A stretch of 64,000 bases of DNA from Corynebacterium amycolatum SK46 (GCF_000173655.1 NZ_ABZU01000005.1:62001-126000), one strand, 5' to 3'; positions 36,974 through 46,526 are shown, counted from the first letter of the stretch. The notes: generated by a model from the sequence alone, not told the origin. Program-made: numbers and translations.

Positions 36974-38707
36974 GTGTCCTCTTCATCTCTCGCCCCATCT
37001 GCAGTTCTGAACAAAGAACAGCATGAAAAGACCTGGGAAAAATTCGGTACTGAGCAGTACGACGTCGTAATTATCGGCGGCGGTTCTGTAGGCGCTGGTG
37101 CCGCGCTCGATGCTGCTACCCGTGGTTTGAAGACTGCGGTCATTGAAACTCGTGACTTCGCGGGCGGCACCTCCAGCCGCTCCTCCAAGATGTTCCACGG
37201 CGGTCTGCGCTACCTGCAGATGTTGGACTTCCGCTTGGTAGCTGAATCCCTGCGCGAGCGCGAACTGTCCATGTCGCATCTGGCACCGCACCTGGTTAAG
37301 CCACTGCGCTTCGTCTTCCCTCTGACTCACCGCGTATGGGAGCGCCCATTCATGGCATCGGGCTTCTTCCTTTACGACGTCATGGGTGGCGCCAAGCAGG
37401 TTCCGATGCAGAAGCACTACTCCCGCAAGGGAACTCTGAAGCAGGCTCCGGGCCTGAAGGAAGATGCTGTGGTCGGCGGCGTTCGCTACTACGACACTCT
37501 GGTTGACGACGCCCGTCACACCATGACTGTCCTGCGCACCGCCGCTCACTTCGGCGCTGACGTCCGCACCTCCACTCAGGTTGTCGACTTCGTGAAGGAA
37601 GGCGAGCGCATCGTTGGCGCGAAGCTCCTCGACACCGACACCGGCGCTACCACCACCATCCGCGGCAGCGTTTTCGTCAACGCCACCGGCATTTGGTCCG
37701 ATGAGATTGAGAAGCTGGCCGGTGTTACGGGCAAGTTCCGCGTCCACACCTCCAAGGGCGTCCACATTGTTATTCCGAAGTCCGCTCTCGAGGGCTCTGT
37801 GGCAATGACCTTCGTGACCGAGAAGTCCGTCCTGTTCGTCATCCCGTGGGGTGAGTACTGGATTATCGGCACCACCGACACCGACTGGACCATGAACCTG
37901 GCCAACCCGGCAGCTACCCGCGCTGACATCGACTACATCCTCGATCACGTCAACGCCAAGGTTCGCCGTCCAATTACTTACGACGACATCGTCGGTGTCT
38001 ACTCTGGTCTGCGTCCACTGGTGGAAGGTGATTCCGACTCCACCACTAACCTCTCCCGCAACCACGCTGTCGCCCACGTGGCCCCGGGCATGGTCTCCGT
38101 CGCAGGCGGTAAGTACACCACCTACCGAGTCATCGGCGCTGACACGGTTGACGCTGCTGTCCAGGACATCCCGCGCAAGGTACCGGAGTCCGTCACTGCA
38201 GATGTTCCGCTGCTCGGTGCTGACGGCTATCACGCACTGAACAACCAGAAGCCAGAGTTGGCCAAGCAGTTCGGCATCACCGAGAAGCAGGTCGATCACC
38301 TTCTTAACCGCTATGGCTCCCTCATCTACGAAGTGCTGGCTCCCGCAGCCGAGGATAAGTCTCTGCTCGAGCCACTAGAGGCTGCCGAACAGTACATGCG
38401 CGCTGAGGTTCTCTACGCAGTTACCCACGAGGGCGCTATGCACCTTGACGACATTCTGGAGCGTCGCCTGCGTGTCTCCATGGAGTACGCACACCGCGGC
38501 GTAGACAGCGCCCGTGCTGCAGCAGAGCTGGTTGCTCCTGCTCTGGGCTGGGACAAGGAAACGATGGAGAAGGAAATCAAGGTCTTCATCGAGCGCGTCG
38601 AAGCAACTCTGGCAGCTGAGCATGAGCTGACTGACAAGGCCGCTAACGAGATTGCCTCTCACGCAGTGGAGACTCGCGCGGACGTCGACGTCAGCCTCGA
38701 CCGCTAA
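36974..38707 (+). CDS. glpD: Aerobic glycerol-3-phosphate dehydrogenase
   Basis: From the GTG at 36974, with GGA close upstream, the product is 577 residues, the usual length; an extension to 36905 is unlikely. It has the FAD-binding start YDVVIIGGGSVGAGAALDAA, the family motif GGTSSRSSKMFHGGLRYLQ, the stretch GEYWIIGTTDTDW and a helical C-terminal domain. GlpD oxidises sn-glycerol 3-phosphate to dihydroxyacetone phosphate and passes electrons to the quinone pool at the membrane. It precedes glpF and glpK on the same strand, but two hairpins separate it from them. Confidence 0.96.
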   Translation: MSSSSLAPSAVLNKEQHEKTWEKFGTEQYDVVIIGGGSVGAGAALDAATRGLKTAVIETRDFAGGTSSRSSKMFHGGLRYLQMLDFRLVAESLRERELSMSHLAPHLVKPLRFVFPLTHRVWERPFMASGFFLYDVMGGAKQVPMQKHYSRKGTLKQAPGLKEDAVVGGVRYYDTLVDDARHTMTVLRTAAHFGADVRTSTQVVDFVKEGERIVGAKLLDTDTGATTTIRGSVFVNATGIWSDEIEKLAGVTGKFRVHTSKGVHIVIPKSALEGSVAMTFVTEKSVLFVIPWGEYWIIGTTDTDWTMNLANPAATRADIDYILDHVNAKVRRPITYDDIVGVYSGLRPLVEGDSDSTTNLSRNHAVAHVAPGMVSVAGGKYTTYRVIGADTVDAAVQDIPRKVPESVTADVPLLGADGYHALNNQKPELAKQFGITEKQVDHLLNRYGSLIYEVLAPAAEDKSLLEPLEAAEQYMRAEVLYAVTHEGAMHLDDILERRLRVSMEYAHRGVDSARAAAELVAPALGWDKETMEKEIKVFIERVEATLAAEHELTDKAANEIASHAVETRADVDVSLDR

Positions 38708-38726
38708 CTCATTCCCCATCTCCCCA

Positions 38727-38760
38727 GGTGGCCATACTAGGTTGTTCTTGAATGGCCACC
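38727..38760 (+). terminator. Hairpin after glpD
   Basis: GGTGGCCAT (38727-38735) pairs with ATGGCCACC (38752-38760) about 20 bases after the glpD stop. No U-run follows. Confidence 0.5.
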
Positions 38761-38844
38761 AGCGCAGTAACTAAGACGTAATTTGTTGCTTCGCGCAAAA
38801 CGCGGTCTCGCACTTCATGGGGGTTGATGGGCCGAAATAAATAG

Positions 38845-38873
38845 TGCCGGCGAAATGTCAGTTCTCGCCGGCA
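38845..38873 (+). terminator. Terminator or attenuator between glpD and glpF
   Basis: TGCCGGCGA (38845-38853) pairs perfectly with TCGCCGGCA (38865-38873), followed by TTTCTTCT. It lies 80 bases ahead of the glpF start, so glpF-glpK probably has its own promoter, or the hairpin attenuates read-through from glpD. Confidence 0.7.
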
Positions 38874-38954
38874 TTTCTTCTACCCGAAGAATTCGACGTT
38901 GCAAGAATCATCGTGACCCGGCACGGTTACGACTCACAGAGAGTTTTACATCTC

Positions 38955-39701
38955 ATGGAGACAATCACAGGATCCCAGGCATTCCTCTGGGAATTTTTCG
39001 GAACTGCAATTCTGATCCTTCTAGGTAACGGAGTTTGTGCCGCTATCAACCTGCGGACAACCCGCGCCGCAAATGCAGGTTGGTTAGGCATTGCTTTCGG
39101 ATGGGGTCTGGCCGTTTTCGCTGGCGCCTCAATCGCTGACGTATCCGGTGGCCACCTAAACCCAGCGGTAACAGTCGCTTTGGCATTCGATGGCACTGTG
39201 GGATGGAATCTGGTCCCGTATTACGTCACTGGTCAGCTGCTCGGCGCATTTGTCGGCGCTATCCTCGCATGGGCTGCATTTAAACAGCTTTTCGATGCCA
39301 ATGGTGTCGATGACAACGGCAATCCGACCAACGCTAATGCTGAAACTGGTGGCAACTTTTTCACTGCACCGCTTCATCCAAACAACTTCTGGAATGCCGT
39401 CACCGAGTTCCTTGCGACGTTCGTTCTGCTCTCATTCATCCTGTTCGGCCCCACCGGGGGCGAACTTGGTCCACTGAAGTACTTCGGTGTCTCGTTCATC
39501 ATTGTGTCGATTGGCCTATCCCTGGGTTCCCCGACCGGATACGCCATCAACCCCGTTCGTGACCTCGGCCCCCGCCTGGCCTACGCTTTCGTCCTTCCGA
39601 TTAAGGGCAAGGGCGATGCAAACTGGTCTTACGCCTGGGTTCCGATTGTTGCTCCAATGTTGGCTGCCGTTGCCACAGGCGCCCTTGCTCTTGCCATCTG
39701 A
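38955..39701 (+). CDS. glpF: Glycerol facilitator (MIP/aquaglyceroporin)
   Basis: From the ATG at 38955 the product is 248 residues. The frame extends upstream to 38844, but that start lies in a terminator hairpin and is rejected. There are six helices and the two pore motifs: GGHLNPAVTVA (NPA) and GYAINPVRDLGPR (NPV followed by RD). The Asp after the second motif is typical of glycerol-conducting GlpF rather than water-specific aquaporins. It channels glycerol for GlpK, encoded 87 bases downstream. Confidence 0.95.
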   Translation: METITGSQAFLWEFFGTAILILLGNGVCAAINLRTTRAANAGWLGIAFGWGLAVFAGASIADVSGGHLNPAVTVALAFDGTVGWNLVPYYVTGQLLGAFVGAILAWAAFKQLFDANGVDDNGNPTNANAETGGNFFTAPLHPNNFWNAVTEFLATFVLLSFILFGPTGGELGPLKYFGVSFIIVSIGLSLGSPTGYAINPVRDLGPRLAYAFVLPIKGKGDANWSYAWVPIVAPMLAAVATGALALAI

Positions 39702-39788
39702 TAACGGGAGCATGAGAGCAAACGCACAATAGAATAGCGCACGACTGAAAACTCACATCTACACACAATTTCGCTAGGAGTATCCCCC

Positions 39789-41345
39789 ATGATGCACAGC
39801 AAATACGTCCTCGCCATTGACCAGGGAACTACTTCCACCCGCTGCATCATCTTCAACCATGAAGCAGAAATCGTCACTGTTTCTCAGATGGAGCACAAGC
39901 AGATTTTCCCAGAAGAGGGCTGGGTCGAGCACGACGCTCAAGAGATTTGGACGAACACTAGGCGCGTAGTCAGCGAGGCTCTCGCAGACCTCGACCTGCC
40001 TTCTGAGGATGTTGAAGCAATTGGCATCACCAACCAGCGCGAAACCACTGTCGTCTGGGATAAGAACACTGGTGAACCCATTTACAATGCCATCGTCTGG
40101 CAGGACACCCGCACCAATACAATCTGCAAGGAACTCATGGGAGATGAGGGGCCGGATCGCTGGCGTGAGACCACGGGCCTGCGTATCAACTCTTATCCAG
40201 CCGCACCGAAGGTACGTTGGATTCTTGACAACGTAGAAGGTGCCCGCGAAAAGGCCGAAGCTGGTGACCTGCTCTTCGGTACGATTGACACCTGGCTGCT
40301 GTGGAACCTTACCGGTGGCGCAGAGGGCGACAACGGCGAAGCTGCAATCCACGCAACCGATGTCACCAACGCTTCTCGCACTCTCTTGATGGATCTCAAG
40401 ACTCTGGAGTGGGACGAGGACATTTGCCGAGAGATCGGTATTCCGATGTCGATGCTGCCGGAGATTCGACCGTCGGTAGGCGACTTTGGACGCGTCCGTG
40501 CCCGCGGTTCCCTTGCTGGGCGGCCGATTACTGGCATCCTCGGCGACCAGCAGGCCGCCATGTTCGGTCAGGGATGCTTCAACGAAGGCGACACCAAGAA
40601 CACCTACGGCACCGGCCTATTCATGCTTATGAACACCGGCGAGAACCCGAAGTGGTCCGAGCATGGTCTCATCTCCACTGTCTGCTACCAGGTCAAGGAT
40701 GAGAAGCCTGTCTACGCTCTCGAGGGTTCTGTCTCCATGGGCGGGGCACTTGTCCAGTGGCTTCGTGACGAGCTGCAGATGATTCCAAATGCCGCTTCCA
40801 TCGAGAACAAGGCAAAGAGCGTCAAGGACAACGGTGGCGTGTACATCGTGCCGGCCTTCTCCGGTCTCTTCGCTCCCCGCTGGCAGCCAGACGCCCGTGG
40901 CGTCATCGTCGGTCTGACCCGCTTTGTCAACCGCAACCATATCGCCCGCGCTGTGTTGGAGGCTGCTGCTTACCAGACCCGTGAGGTTCTCGATGCCATG
41001 GTTGCAGAATCCGGCACGGACATCACGACGTTGAGCGTTGATGGTGGCATGACCATGAACGAGTTCCTCATGCAGTTCCAGTCTGACATCCTGGACGTAG
41101 CAGTCACGCGTCCGAACAATATCGAGACCACAGCGCTTGGCGCCGCCTACGCTGCCGGTCTTGGTGTTGGATTCTGGTCCAGCCTGGATGAGGTTAAGGC
41201 CCACATCACAATTGACAAGAAGTGGCGTCCGAAGATGGAGGCCGAAGAGCGCGATCGCCTGTTCCACCAGTGGAACCGTGCCGTTGAACGCACCTACGGC
41301 TGGGTCGAGGATACCGATGCTGAGGAGGCGCCGAAGCCTGAATAA
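39789..41345 (+). CDS. glpK: Glycerol kinase
   Basis: The 518-residue protein has the FGGY-kinase start [19 protein letters not shown], the substrate contacts in [16 protein letters not shown], the ATP-site region [15 protein letters not shown] and the C-terminal signature [19 protein letters not shown]. It phosphorylates glycerol to sn-glycerol 3-phosphate, the substrate of GlpD. It follows glpF and ends at a strong terminator. A ribosome-binding site (GCTAGGAG) precedes the ATG, with a second Met at the next codon. Confidence 0.97.
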   Translation: MMHSKYVLAIDQGTTSTRCIIFNHEAEIVTVSQMEHKQIFPEEGWVEHDAQEIWTNTRRVVSEALADLDLPSEDVEAIGITNQRETTVVWDKNTGEPIYNAIVWQDTRTNTICKELMGDEGPDRWRETTGLRINSYPAAPKVRWILDNVEGAREKAEAGDLLFGTIDTWLLWNLTGGAEGDNGEAAIHATDVTNASRTLLMDLKTLEWDEDICREIGIPMSMLPEIRPSVGDFGRVRARGSLAGRPITGILGDQQAAMFGQGCFNEGDTKNTYGTGLFMLMNTGENPKWSEHGLISTVCYQVKDEKPVYALEGSVSMGGALVQWLRDELQMIPNAASIENKAKSVKDNGGVYIVPAFSGLFAPRWQPDARGVIVGLTRFVNRNHIARAVLEAAAYQTREVLDAMVAESGTDITTLSVDGGMTMNEFLMQFQSDILDVAVTRPNNIETTALGAAYAAGLGVGFWSSLDEVKAHITIDKKWRPKMEAEERDRLFHQWNRAVERTYGWVEDTDAEEAPKPE

Positions 41346-41361
41346 GTCCTCGTAAGAGCCT

Positions 41362-41404
41362 AAAAATGGTTCGGAAAACCTATCCGGTTTTCCGAGCCAT
41401 TTTT
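41362..41404 (+). terminator. Terminator of glpF-glpK
   Basis: A long stem, with AAAATGG and TCGGAAAACC on the left (to 41380) and GGTTTTCCGA and CCATTTT on the right (from 41386), ends in a T-run at 41400-41404. It lies 17 bases after glpK. Confidence 0.9.
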
Positions 41405-41426
41405 ATTATAAATTCAGTGCTTGTTT

Positions 41427-41448
41427 GTTATAATAAAATTATTATAAC
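41427..41448. promoter_or_regulatory. AT-only palindrome upstream of the secreted lipase
   Basis: GTTATAATAA and TTATTATAAC are perfect inverted copies separated by AA. The element lies about 40 bases upstream of the lipase start, overlapping where a -10/-35 region would be, so it could be an operator. A related TATTATAAA occurs at 41404-41412. Confidence 0.55.
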
Positions 41449-41487
41449 TACCATCCACTCCTCAATTGAAAACAGAAAAGAGCAATC

Positions 41488-42660
41488 ATGCGTCGCGCAT
41501 CGATTTTCACTGCGAGTGTGACCACCGCCCTGACTTTGGCCCTGGCCACCCCGGCAGCATCAGCAGCCCCAACGGATTTCATCAAGAACCCGCTGGAACC
41601 AACTCCTGACCCGCAGTCCACTGCAATGGTCGAGCTGCCAACCACCCCAGCACCGACCACCACTGTTGACGGACGCCACGTTACGGTCACCGACGGCTAC
41701 ATGACCTCACAGGATGGTAAGGGCACCCAGATCTACTGGAAGTCCAACACCATCCCGAATGCCAAAGCCACTGTCGTCGTCGTGCATGGCGCTGCAGAAC
41801 ACCTGGGTCGCTACGAGTGGGTAACCGGCAAGCTGCTGAATGCCGGCTACAACGTCTACCGCATTGACCACCGCGGGCACGGCCACTCGGGCCAGGTCGA
41901 AGGCACCCCAGTTGCCCGTGGCCATATTGATGATTTCCACTCGCTTGTCGATGACCTGCACATGCTCGTCGAAAAGGCCAAGGCGGAGAACCCGAGCACG
42001 AAGACCTTCCTGCTCGGCCACTCCATGGGTGGATTGGCTGTGGACTTCCACGGCATCAAGTACCCAGGCTCTGTCGATGGCATTATCGCCAATGGTGGCG
42101 GTGCTCTTTTCAACCCCTACGGCGGCACGGAGAAGGGCGAAACCATCACTCCAGAAGCCATGACCGATGTCCAGCGCGAGGCGCAGCCGACGATTTACCA
42201 GCGCCTGCCGTTCCAGGACATGACCACATTCAACGCTCGCATGCTCAAGGAAGTGCCGAACCGCACTGAGATGCGCGTGCCGTCGCTACCCGGCAGCGAC
42301 TTGATTCAGGTTGGCAACCCGCTGGGCGCGAAGACGTCTTCTTCCCAGACAGTGCGCGACGAGTACGAAACCGATCCGTACAACAACTCCAAGCTCTCGC
42401 TCGGCATGGCTCAGCAGATGGCTTTTGCCGCCACCTACAACGGCACCAACTCCGTCGACTTTGTTGAGCCAACTCTGGTCATGATGGGTGGCCAGGATGA
42501 GATTGTGCCGCCGTTCTTCTCACGCGACTGGTACAACGGCATCTCGTCCACCGATAAGCAGCTGATTGAGTTCGAAGGCCAGTTCCACGAGACCTTCAAC
42601 GAGCCAGCACAGCACCAGGCCATTGCGACGGCTATTGCCTGGCTTGATGCGCGCATCTAA
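41488..42660 (+). CDS. Secreted alpha/beta hydrolase, monoacylglycerol-lipase-like
   Basis: The 390-residue protein has a Sec signal peptide (MRRASIFTASVTTALTLALA, cleavage after ASA) and a hydrolase domain of the lysophospholipase/serine aminopeptidase S33 type. Motifs are VVVVHGAAEHLGRYEWV (oxyanion region), IDHRGHGHSGQ, the nucleophile elbow LLGHSMGGLAVDF, the acid MMGGQDEIVPP and the catalytic His EGQFHETFNEP. It should cleave acylglycerols or lysophospholipids outside the cell. Position after the glycerol genes fits use of the released glycerol, although it has its own palindrome and terminator. The substrate is inferred. Confidence 0.85.
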   Translation: MRRASIFTASVTTALTLALATPAASAAPTDFIKNPLEPTPDPQSTAMVELPTTPAPTTTVDGRHVTVTDGYMTSQDGKGTQIYWKSNTIPNAKATVVVVHGAAEHLGRYEWVTGKLLNAGYNVYRIDHRGHGHSGQVEGTPVARGHIDDFHSLVDDLHMLVEKAKAENPSTKTFLLGHSMGGLAVDFHGIKYPGSVDGIIANGGGALFNPYGGTEKGETITPEAMTDVQREAQPTIYQRLPFQDMTTFNARMLKEVPNRTEMRVPSLPGSDLIQVGNPLGAKTSSSQTVRDEYETDPYNNSKLSLGMAQQMAFAATYNGTNSVDFVEPTLVMMGGQDEIVPPFFSRDWYNGISSTDKQLIEFEGQFHETFNEPAQHQAIATAIAWLDARI

Positions 42661-42731
42661 TTGAACGCTAAATAGGAACAGAACCACTTCCCAGCAGTTA
42701 CGAGTTCTTCATAGAGCTAACCCGGTGGAAT

Positions 42732-42769
42732 GAGGGGCGATTGTCTTCTGACAATTGCCCCTCTTTTTC
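42732..42769 (+). terminator. Terminator of the lipase gene
   Basis: GAGGGGCGATTGTC (42732-42745) pairs with GACAATTGCCCCTC (42750-42763) with one G-U pair, followed by TTTTTCT. It is a canonical intrinsic terminator about 70 bases past the stop. Confidence 0.93.
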
Positions 42770-42808
42770 TTTGCCCTGTTCTCTACCCACTATATAGACG
42801 TGTAGTAC

Positions 42809-42848
42809 TTGGCAATACAAACTACTGCGCGTATAGTTGGCATTACAA
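42809..42848 (+). promoter_or_regulatory. Promoter with direct repeats ahead of the PadR gene
   Basis: TTGGCA (42809-42814) and TATAGT (42832-42837) are 17 bases apart, a good housekeeping promoter. The 12-base units TTGGCAATACAA (42809-42820) and TTGGCATTACAA (42837-42848) are near-identical direct repeats 28 bases apart, one over the -35 and one just after the -10. They are likely binding sites for the encoded PadR regulator. Confidence 0.6.
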
Positions 42849-42917
42849 GGTACTTGGTATAGGAAATATTCTGCCCGGGCAGATTCCTCCATACCGCCGG
42901 AAAGAAAGCACAACGCA

Positions 42918-43253
42918 ATGGCCAAACGTCCACAAACACAACTGAAGAAAGGGGTACTTGAGCTCGCCATTCTCAAGCTGATTTCTCGCGAAGAACTCTA
43001 TGGCGCGGCACTCGTCGCAAAGCTCAACGCCTACCCCCACCTCAGCGCACCCGCGGGAACCGTCTACCCCCTGCTCTCGCGGCTGACCACCAACGGCTTG
43101 ATCAGCAATCGCTGGGAGGAATCCCCCAAGGGACCGCCTCGCAAGTACTACTCGCTGACTGATAAAGGAAAGCAAACACTCACGCAGCTACATCAGGACT
43201 TCATCGATCTATCCGCCGACATGACCGCACTATTTTCCGAGGAGCCCCAATGA
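42918..43253 (+). CDS. PadR-family transcriptional regulator
   Basis: From the ATG at 42918 (preceded by GGAAAG) the product is 111 residues, a short PadR protein. The winged helix covers LKKGVLELAILKLISREELYGAALVAKL, then GTVYPLLSRLTTNGLISNRW and RKYYSLTDKGKQTL. It overlaps the next gene by four bases (ATGA). PadR proteins paired with a membrane protein usually repress their own operon and respond to envelope stress or toxic compounds; the inducer here is unknown. Direct repeats in the promoter suggest autoregulation. Confidence 0.9.
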   Translation: MAKRPQTQLKKGVLELAILKLISREELYGAALVAKLNAYPHLSAPAGTVYPLLSRLTTNGLISNRWEESPKGPPRKYYSLTDKGKQTLTQLHQDFIDLSADMTALFSEEPQ

Positions 43254-44092
43254 ACACCTACCTCACCGCCATTGACCACAAACTGCGCGAAATCGGCATA
43301 TCGCACGCACAACGCAAGGCGATCATCGCCGAGCAGAAGAGTCTTCTGCAAGAGCTTAACGACGTCCACGCGGACCTGACCGAAGAGCTGGGAACGGCGA
43401 CCGACTACGCAAATTGCGTAGCCGAACAGGTTGGTGAACCAAGCACCTTGCGCAGGTACCTCTCCAAACCGCTTCGGGTATTTACCAAAAGCGGTCGCGC
43501 TTCCCTGTGGAACATGGACGACCCGCGGATCCTCCAACCTCACCTGTTGGGTTTTGGCTGGTCTATCAACTGGGCCGCAGTAGCGACCAAGCTGGGGATT
43601 GTCCGACCGGACGATATTGACGGTGAGGTTATCTCTGAAATTCCAGCTCGCGCAATGCAGGCGACCGCTTTCCTCCCCGCGGCCGTGACGGTTGCGCACG
43701 GCGTCGCACTGGCTATGTCCTGGAAGCAGTTGCCTGCAGAAGTCCACACAAAATGGAAGCTAAACGGCGAGGCAGTTCAGAAGACAGCACCGAAGGAAAC
43801 TCTGCTTCTTCCCTTCGTGGTTTCTACGGCCGGGGCTGGACTTTCAGCTGCTTCGCTGCTCAAGGCAGATGACCGCGAAGATACTCTGCGCGTTGCGTCT
43901 CTAGGCGCGCTCGCAAGCACAATTACATCATCGCAGCTGATTGGCGTTCTCACGGAGGAAAACTCCAAGCTCAATCCAGCACTTGTGCGAGCTGGCGTTG
44001 CCGTGGCATCGGTCGCGGCTTCGGCCGCATGCCTTGTCCTTCCTCTCTTCGCTGGACTGAAGGCTACGTGGAAGAAAGCTGGGGTGGCCTAA
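43250..44092 (+). CDS. Membrane protein with HAAS-like N-terminus, PadR partner
   Basis: The 280-residue protein starts with a helical, cytoplasmic domain of about 90 residues (LTAIDHKLREIGISHAQRKAIIAEQ..., EQVGEPSTLRRYL), resembling the HAAS signalling domain that accompanies PadR proteins. Four hydrophobic segments follow from about residue 135 to the end. Start and stop overlap of four bases with padR indicates coupled translation. Its function is unknown; by context it may modulate the regulator or form part of an envelope response. Confidence 0.72.
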   Translation: MNTYLTAIDHKLREIGISHAQRKAIIAEQKSLLQELNDVHADLTEELGTATDYANCVAEQVGEPSTLRRYLSKPLRVFTKSGRASLWNMDDPRILQPHLLGFGWSINWAAVATKLGIVRPDDIDGEVISEIPARAMQATAFLPAAVTVAHGVALAMSWKQLPAEVHTKWKLNGEAVQKTAPKETLLLPFVVSTAGAGLSAASLLKADDREDTLRVASLGALASTITSSQLIGVLTEENSKLNPALVRAGVAVASVAASAACLVLPLFAGLKATWKKAGVA

Positions 44093-44204
44093 ATCATGGT
44101 GCAGGAGACATCAGCAGGTGAAAGACTCATCAGAAAGATTGTTGTAATCCGAATGTTGTAAACAACCTCTACCACCTCGAGTGAGGCTATCCCCCTGGTT
44201 CAGG

Positions 44205-44240
44205 TGTGTTTTCGGTTGTGTTTTCGGTTGTGTTTCTACA
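44205..44240. repeat. 12-bp tandem repeat
   Basis: TGTGTTTTCGGT occurs twice in direct succession (44205-44216, 44217-44228), followed by a partial third copy (44229-44237). It is in the non-coding gap after the membrane protein gene; no function is evident. Confidence 0.75.
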
Positions 44241-44321
44241 CTCAACCTTCCCGGTGTTTTTACCTTCTCAATCCCCCAATTAATTTTTTAGCGCAATTAC
44301 ACGACTCACGCCCGAAAAAGC

Positions 44322-44393
44322 CACTTCACGACACCTATGTCACCTCGTGCCAGCTGTGGAGGTGGCATGAGGTGACATAGGTGTCGTGAAGTC
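44322..44393. repeat. 72-bp palindromic repeat element, copy 2
   Basis: The left arm 44322-44346 equals that of copy 1 at 13364-13388. The right arm (44369-44393) pairs with it over 24 of 25 positions. The inner stem TGCC/GGCA is kept, with a G-T pair next to it. The 12-base loop AGCTGTGGAGGT matches the reverse complement of the copy 1 loop at 10 of 12 positions, so this copy is inverted. It lies between convergent genes, 31 bases from the serS stop. Confidence 0.9.
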
Positions 44394-44423
44394 GCGGATG
44401 AGCTGGGGCGGGGCCGCACCTGC

Positions 44424-45695
44424 TTAACCGGCTCGCTTAACCGGCTCGAGAACTTCCTTGCCCATCATGAACGGACGCAGGGCTTCCGGAATCACCACAG
44501 AACCATCGGCCTGCTGGTGGTTTTCCAAAATGGCGACCAGCCAACGCGTCGTGGCCAGCGTGCCATTTAGGGTGGCGCAGTACTGCGACTTGCCGTCGGC
44601 ATCGCGGTAGCGGGTCTTCAAACGACGAGCCTGGAAAGTCGTGCAGTTAGAAGTCGAGGTCAACTCACGGTAGGTGTTCTGCGTCGGCACCCAAGCCTCA
44701 GTATCGAACTTGCGGGCAGCCGATGCACCCAAGTCACCACCAGCGACATCGATGATGCGGTACGGCACCTCGACCGCGGCTAGCATCTCGCGCTCCATGT
44801 TCAGCAACTTCTGGTGCTCTGCCTCCGCCTGCTCCGGCGGGCAGTAGGAGAACATCTCCAGCTTGTCGAACTGGTGCACGCGCAGGATACCGCGAGTGTC
44901 CTTGCCATAAGAGCCCGCTTCACGACGGAAACAGGAAGACCAACCCGCGTAGCGACGCGGCCCCTCCGACAGGTCAATAATCTCGTTGGAGTGGTAGCCG
45001 GCCAGCGCGACTTCCGAGGTACCGACCAGGTATAGGTCATCTTCCTGCAGGTAGTAGATTTCATCGGAGTGCGCGCCAAGGAAGCCAGTACCCGCCATGG
45101 TCTCCGGACGAACCAGTACAGGAGGCACCATCAGCTGGAAGCCATTCTGAATTGCCTTCTGAGCAGCCAGGTTCATCATGGCCAGCTGCAGCATGGCACC
45201 GTAGCCGGTCAGAAAGTAGAAGCGGGAACCGGAGACCTTGACGCCGCGCTCCATATCAATAAGACCCAGCGACTCACCGAGGTCCAGGTGGTCCTTGGGC
45301 TCAAAGTCGAACTGTGGAATCTCACCGATTTCCTCCAGCACGACAAAGTCATCTTCGCCGCCGGCGGGCGCACCCGTAACGATGTTGCCAATCAGGTACT
45401 GCAGGCGCTCGACCTCAGCCTCGGCTTCCTTCTGCTCCGCTTCGGCTGCCTTCACGGCGTCGGAAAGCTCCTTGGCCTTCTCCAGCATGGCCGGGCGCTC
45501 TTCCTTCGACGCCTGACCAATCTTCTTACCGAAGCCCTTCTGCTCCGAACGCAGCGCGTCGGTGGAGGCAATAACCTCACGGCGCTTAGCGTCAGCTTCC
45601 AGCAGCTGATCGACCAATGCCGGGTCCTCACCACGGGTGCGCTGGGACTCGCGGGCTACTTCAGGGTTTTCGCGGAGAAATTTGAGATCAATCAC
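44424..45695 (-). CDS. serS: Seryl-tRNA synthetase
   Basis: From the GTG at 45695, preceded by AGGGGAC, the protein is 423 residues and begins [20 protein letters not shown], the usual SerRS start; the frame remains open upstream without support. The N-terminal coiled-coil arm (about 30-100) binds the tRNA variable arm. Class II motif 2 is in [21 protein letters not shown] and motif 3 near [15 protein letters not shown]. It charges tRNA-Ser with serine. Neighbours match M. tuberculosis Rv3834c-Rv3838c. Confidence 0.96.
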   Translation of the reverse strand: MIDLKFLRENPEVARESQRTRGEDPALVDQLLEADAKRREVIASTDALRSEQKGFGKKIGQASKEERPAMLEKAKELSDAVKAAEAEQKEAEAEVERLQYLIGNIVTGAPAGGEDDFVVLEEIGEIPQFDFEPKDHLDLGESLGLIDMERGVKVSGSRFYFLTGYGAMLQLAMMNLAAQKAIQNGFQLMVPPVLVRPETMAGTGFLGAHSDEIYYLQEDDLYLVGTSEVALAGYHSNEIIDLSEGPRRYAGWSSCFRREAGSYGKDTRGILRVHQFDKLEMFSYCPPEQAEAEHQKLLNMEREMLAAVEVPYRIIDVAGGDLGASAARKFDTEAWVPTQNTYRELTSTSNCTTFQARRLKTRYRDADGKSQYCATLNGTLATTRWLVAILENHQQADGSVVIPEALRPFMMGKEVLEPVKRAG

Positions 45696-45741
45696 GTCCC
45701 CTAGAGTACCTGGTTTACGTCGATAAGCAGGTACGCGCGGG

Positions 45742-46392
45742 TTAGAGCGCCGCTTCCGCTCCTGAGGCGACCAGCAGCGCGCCGAGGACGAGGAAGATTG
45801 CGCCGGCGACAGTGTCAATCCACGGTCCTGCCAGCACCATTCGCTTGACGACGGCATCCGTCGACACCACGATTGCGATAAATAGGAAGAAAGCGATTTG
45901 GGAGACGATTAGCACCAACGTACAAAGCACGAGCGTCCCCACAGATGCGCCCGCGGGAATGAACTGTGAAAGCACTGCCGTGAGGAAGAGAACAATCTTC
46001 GGGTTCGACATGTTGGTGAAAAAGCCCTGGCGGAACGTCGCCTTCGGCGACCGGAGCGCCTCGCTTCCCAGCGCTGGTGCGGCACCGGCACGCAGTTCAC
46101 GGAGGGTATTGATGCCTGCCTTGGCCATACTGATGCCCATGTAAATGAGATAACAACCACCGACAAGCTGAATTGCCCCCATCAGCAGGGGATTTGCTGT
46201 GATGACAGCTGCGAATCCAAATACTGTAAGCGTGATCCAGATAGCGGCTCCAGTGCTAATACCCGCTACTGCCGCGATGGCGTGCTTACGGGATTTAGTG
46301 GCAAGACGCAGAATAAGGAAAAGATCCGGCCCTGGTGAGGCCATTCCTAGAATGTGGACGCCCAGCAGGCTGAGTAGTGCAGTCCAGGTCAA
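45742..46392 (-). CDS. LysE/RhtB-family amino-acid exporter
   Basis: A TTG at 46392, preceded by GAGGA, gives 216 residues, a normal LysE length; the frame extends to 46455 without a better site. The six-helix protein starts with [20 protein letters not shown], the conserved region of the family, and has [22 protein letters not shown]. Members export amino acids such as lysine, homoserine or threonine. The substrate is unknown. It is 46 bases upstream of serS on the same strand. Confidence 0.85.
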   Translation of the reverse strand: MTWTALLSLLGVHILGMASPGPDLFLILRLATKSRKHAIAAVAGISTGAAIWITLTVFGFAAVITANPLLMGAIQLVGGCYLIYMGISMAKAGINTLRELRAGAAPALGSEALRSPKATFRQGFFTNMSNPKIVLFLTAVLSQFIPAGASVGTLVLCTLVLIVSQIAFFLFIAIVVSTDAVVKRMVLAGPWIDTVAGAIFLVLGALLVASGAEAAL

Positions 46393-46526
46393 GACTCGTG
46401 TCCTCGGGTAGCGAACAAATACCGGACTATTGTAGTGCTTGAAGTTATTGAGCAAACTCGGAGCGCAAACTCGGGCAGAGCGTTACCTTGTCCACAGGCT
46501 CATTGGCGGTGCACAATGGGGTCACT

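Noticed and set aside
36983..38299. 438-residue minus-strand open frame opposite glpD
   Set aside because: It is fully antisense to glpD, which has all family motifs. The antisense product has a biased, domain-free composition.
38844..38954. Upstream extension of glpF
   Set aside because: The start at 38844 lies in a terminator hairpin, and the extra residues do not resemble a facilitator N-terminus.
44093..44423. tRNA-Ser gene near serS
   Set aside because: No cloverleaf-forming sequence or GTTCGA-type T-loop was found in this gap; it holds only repeats.
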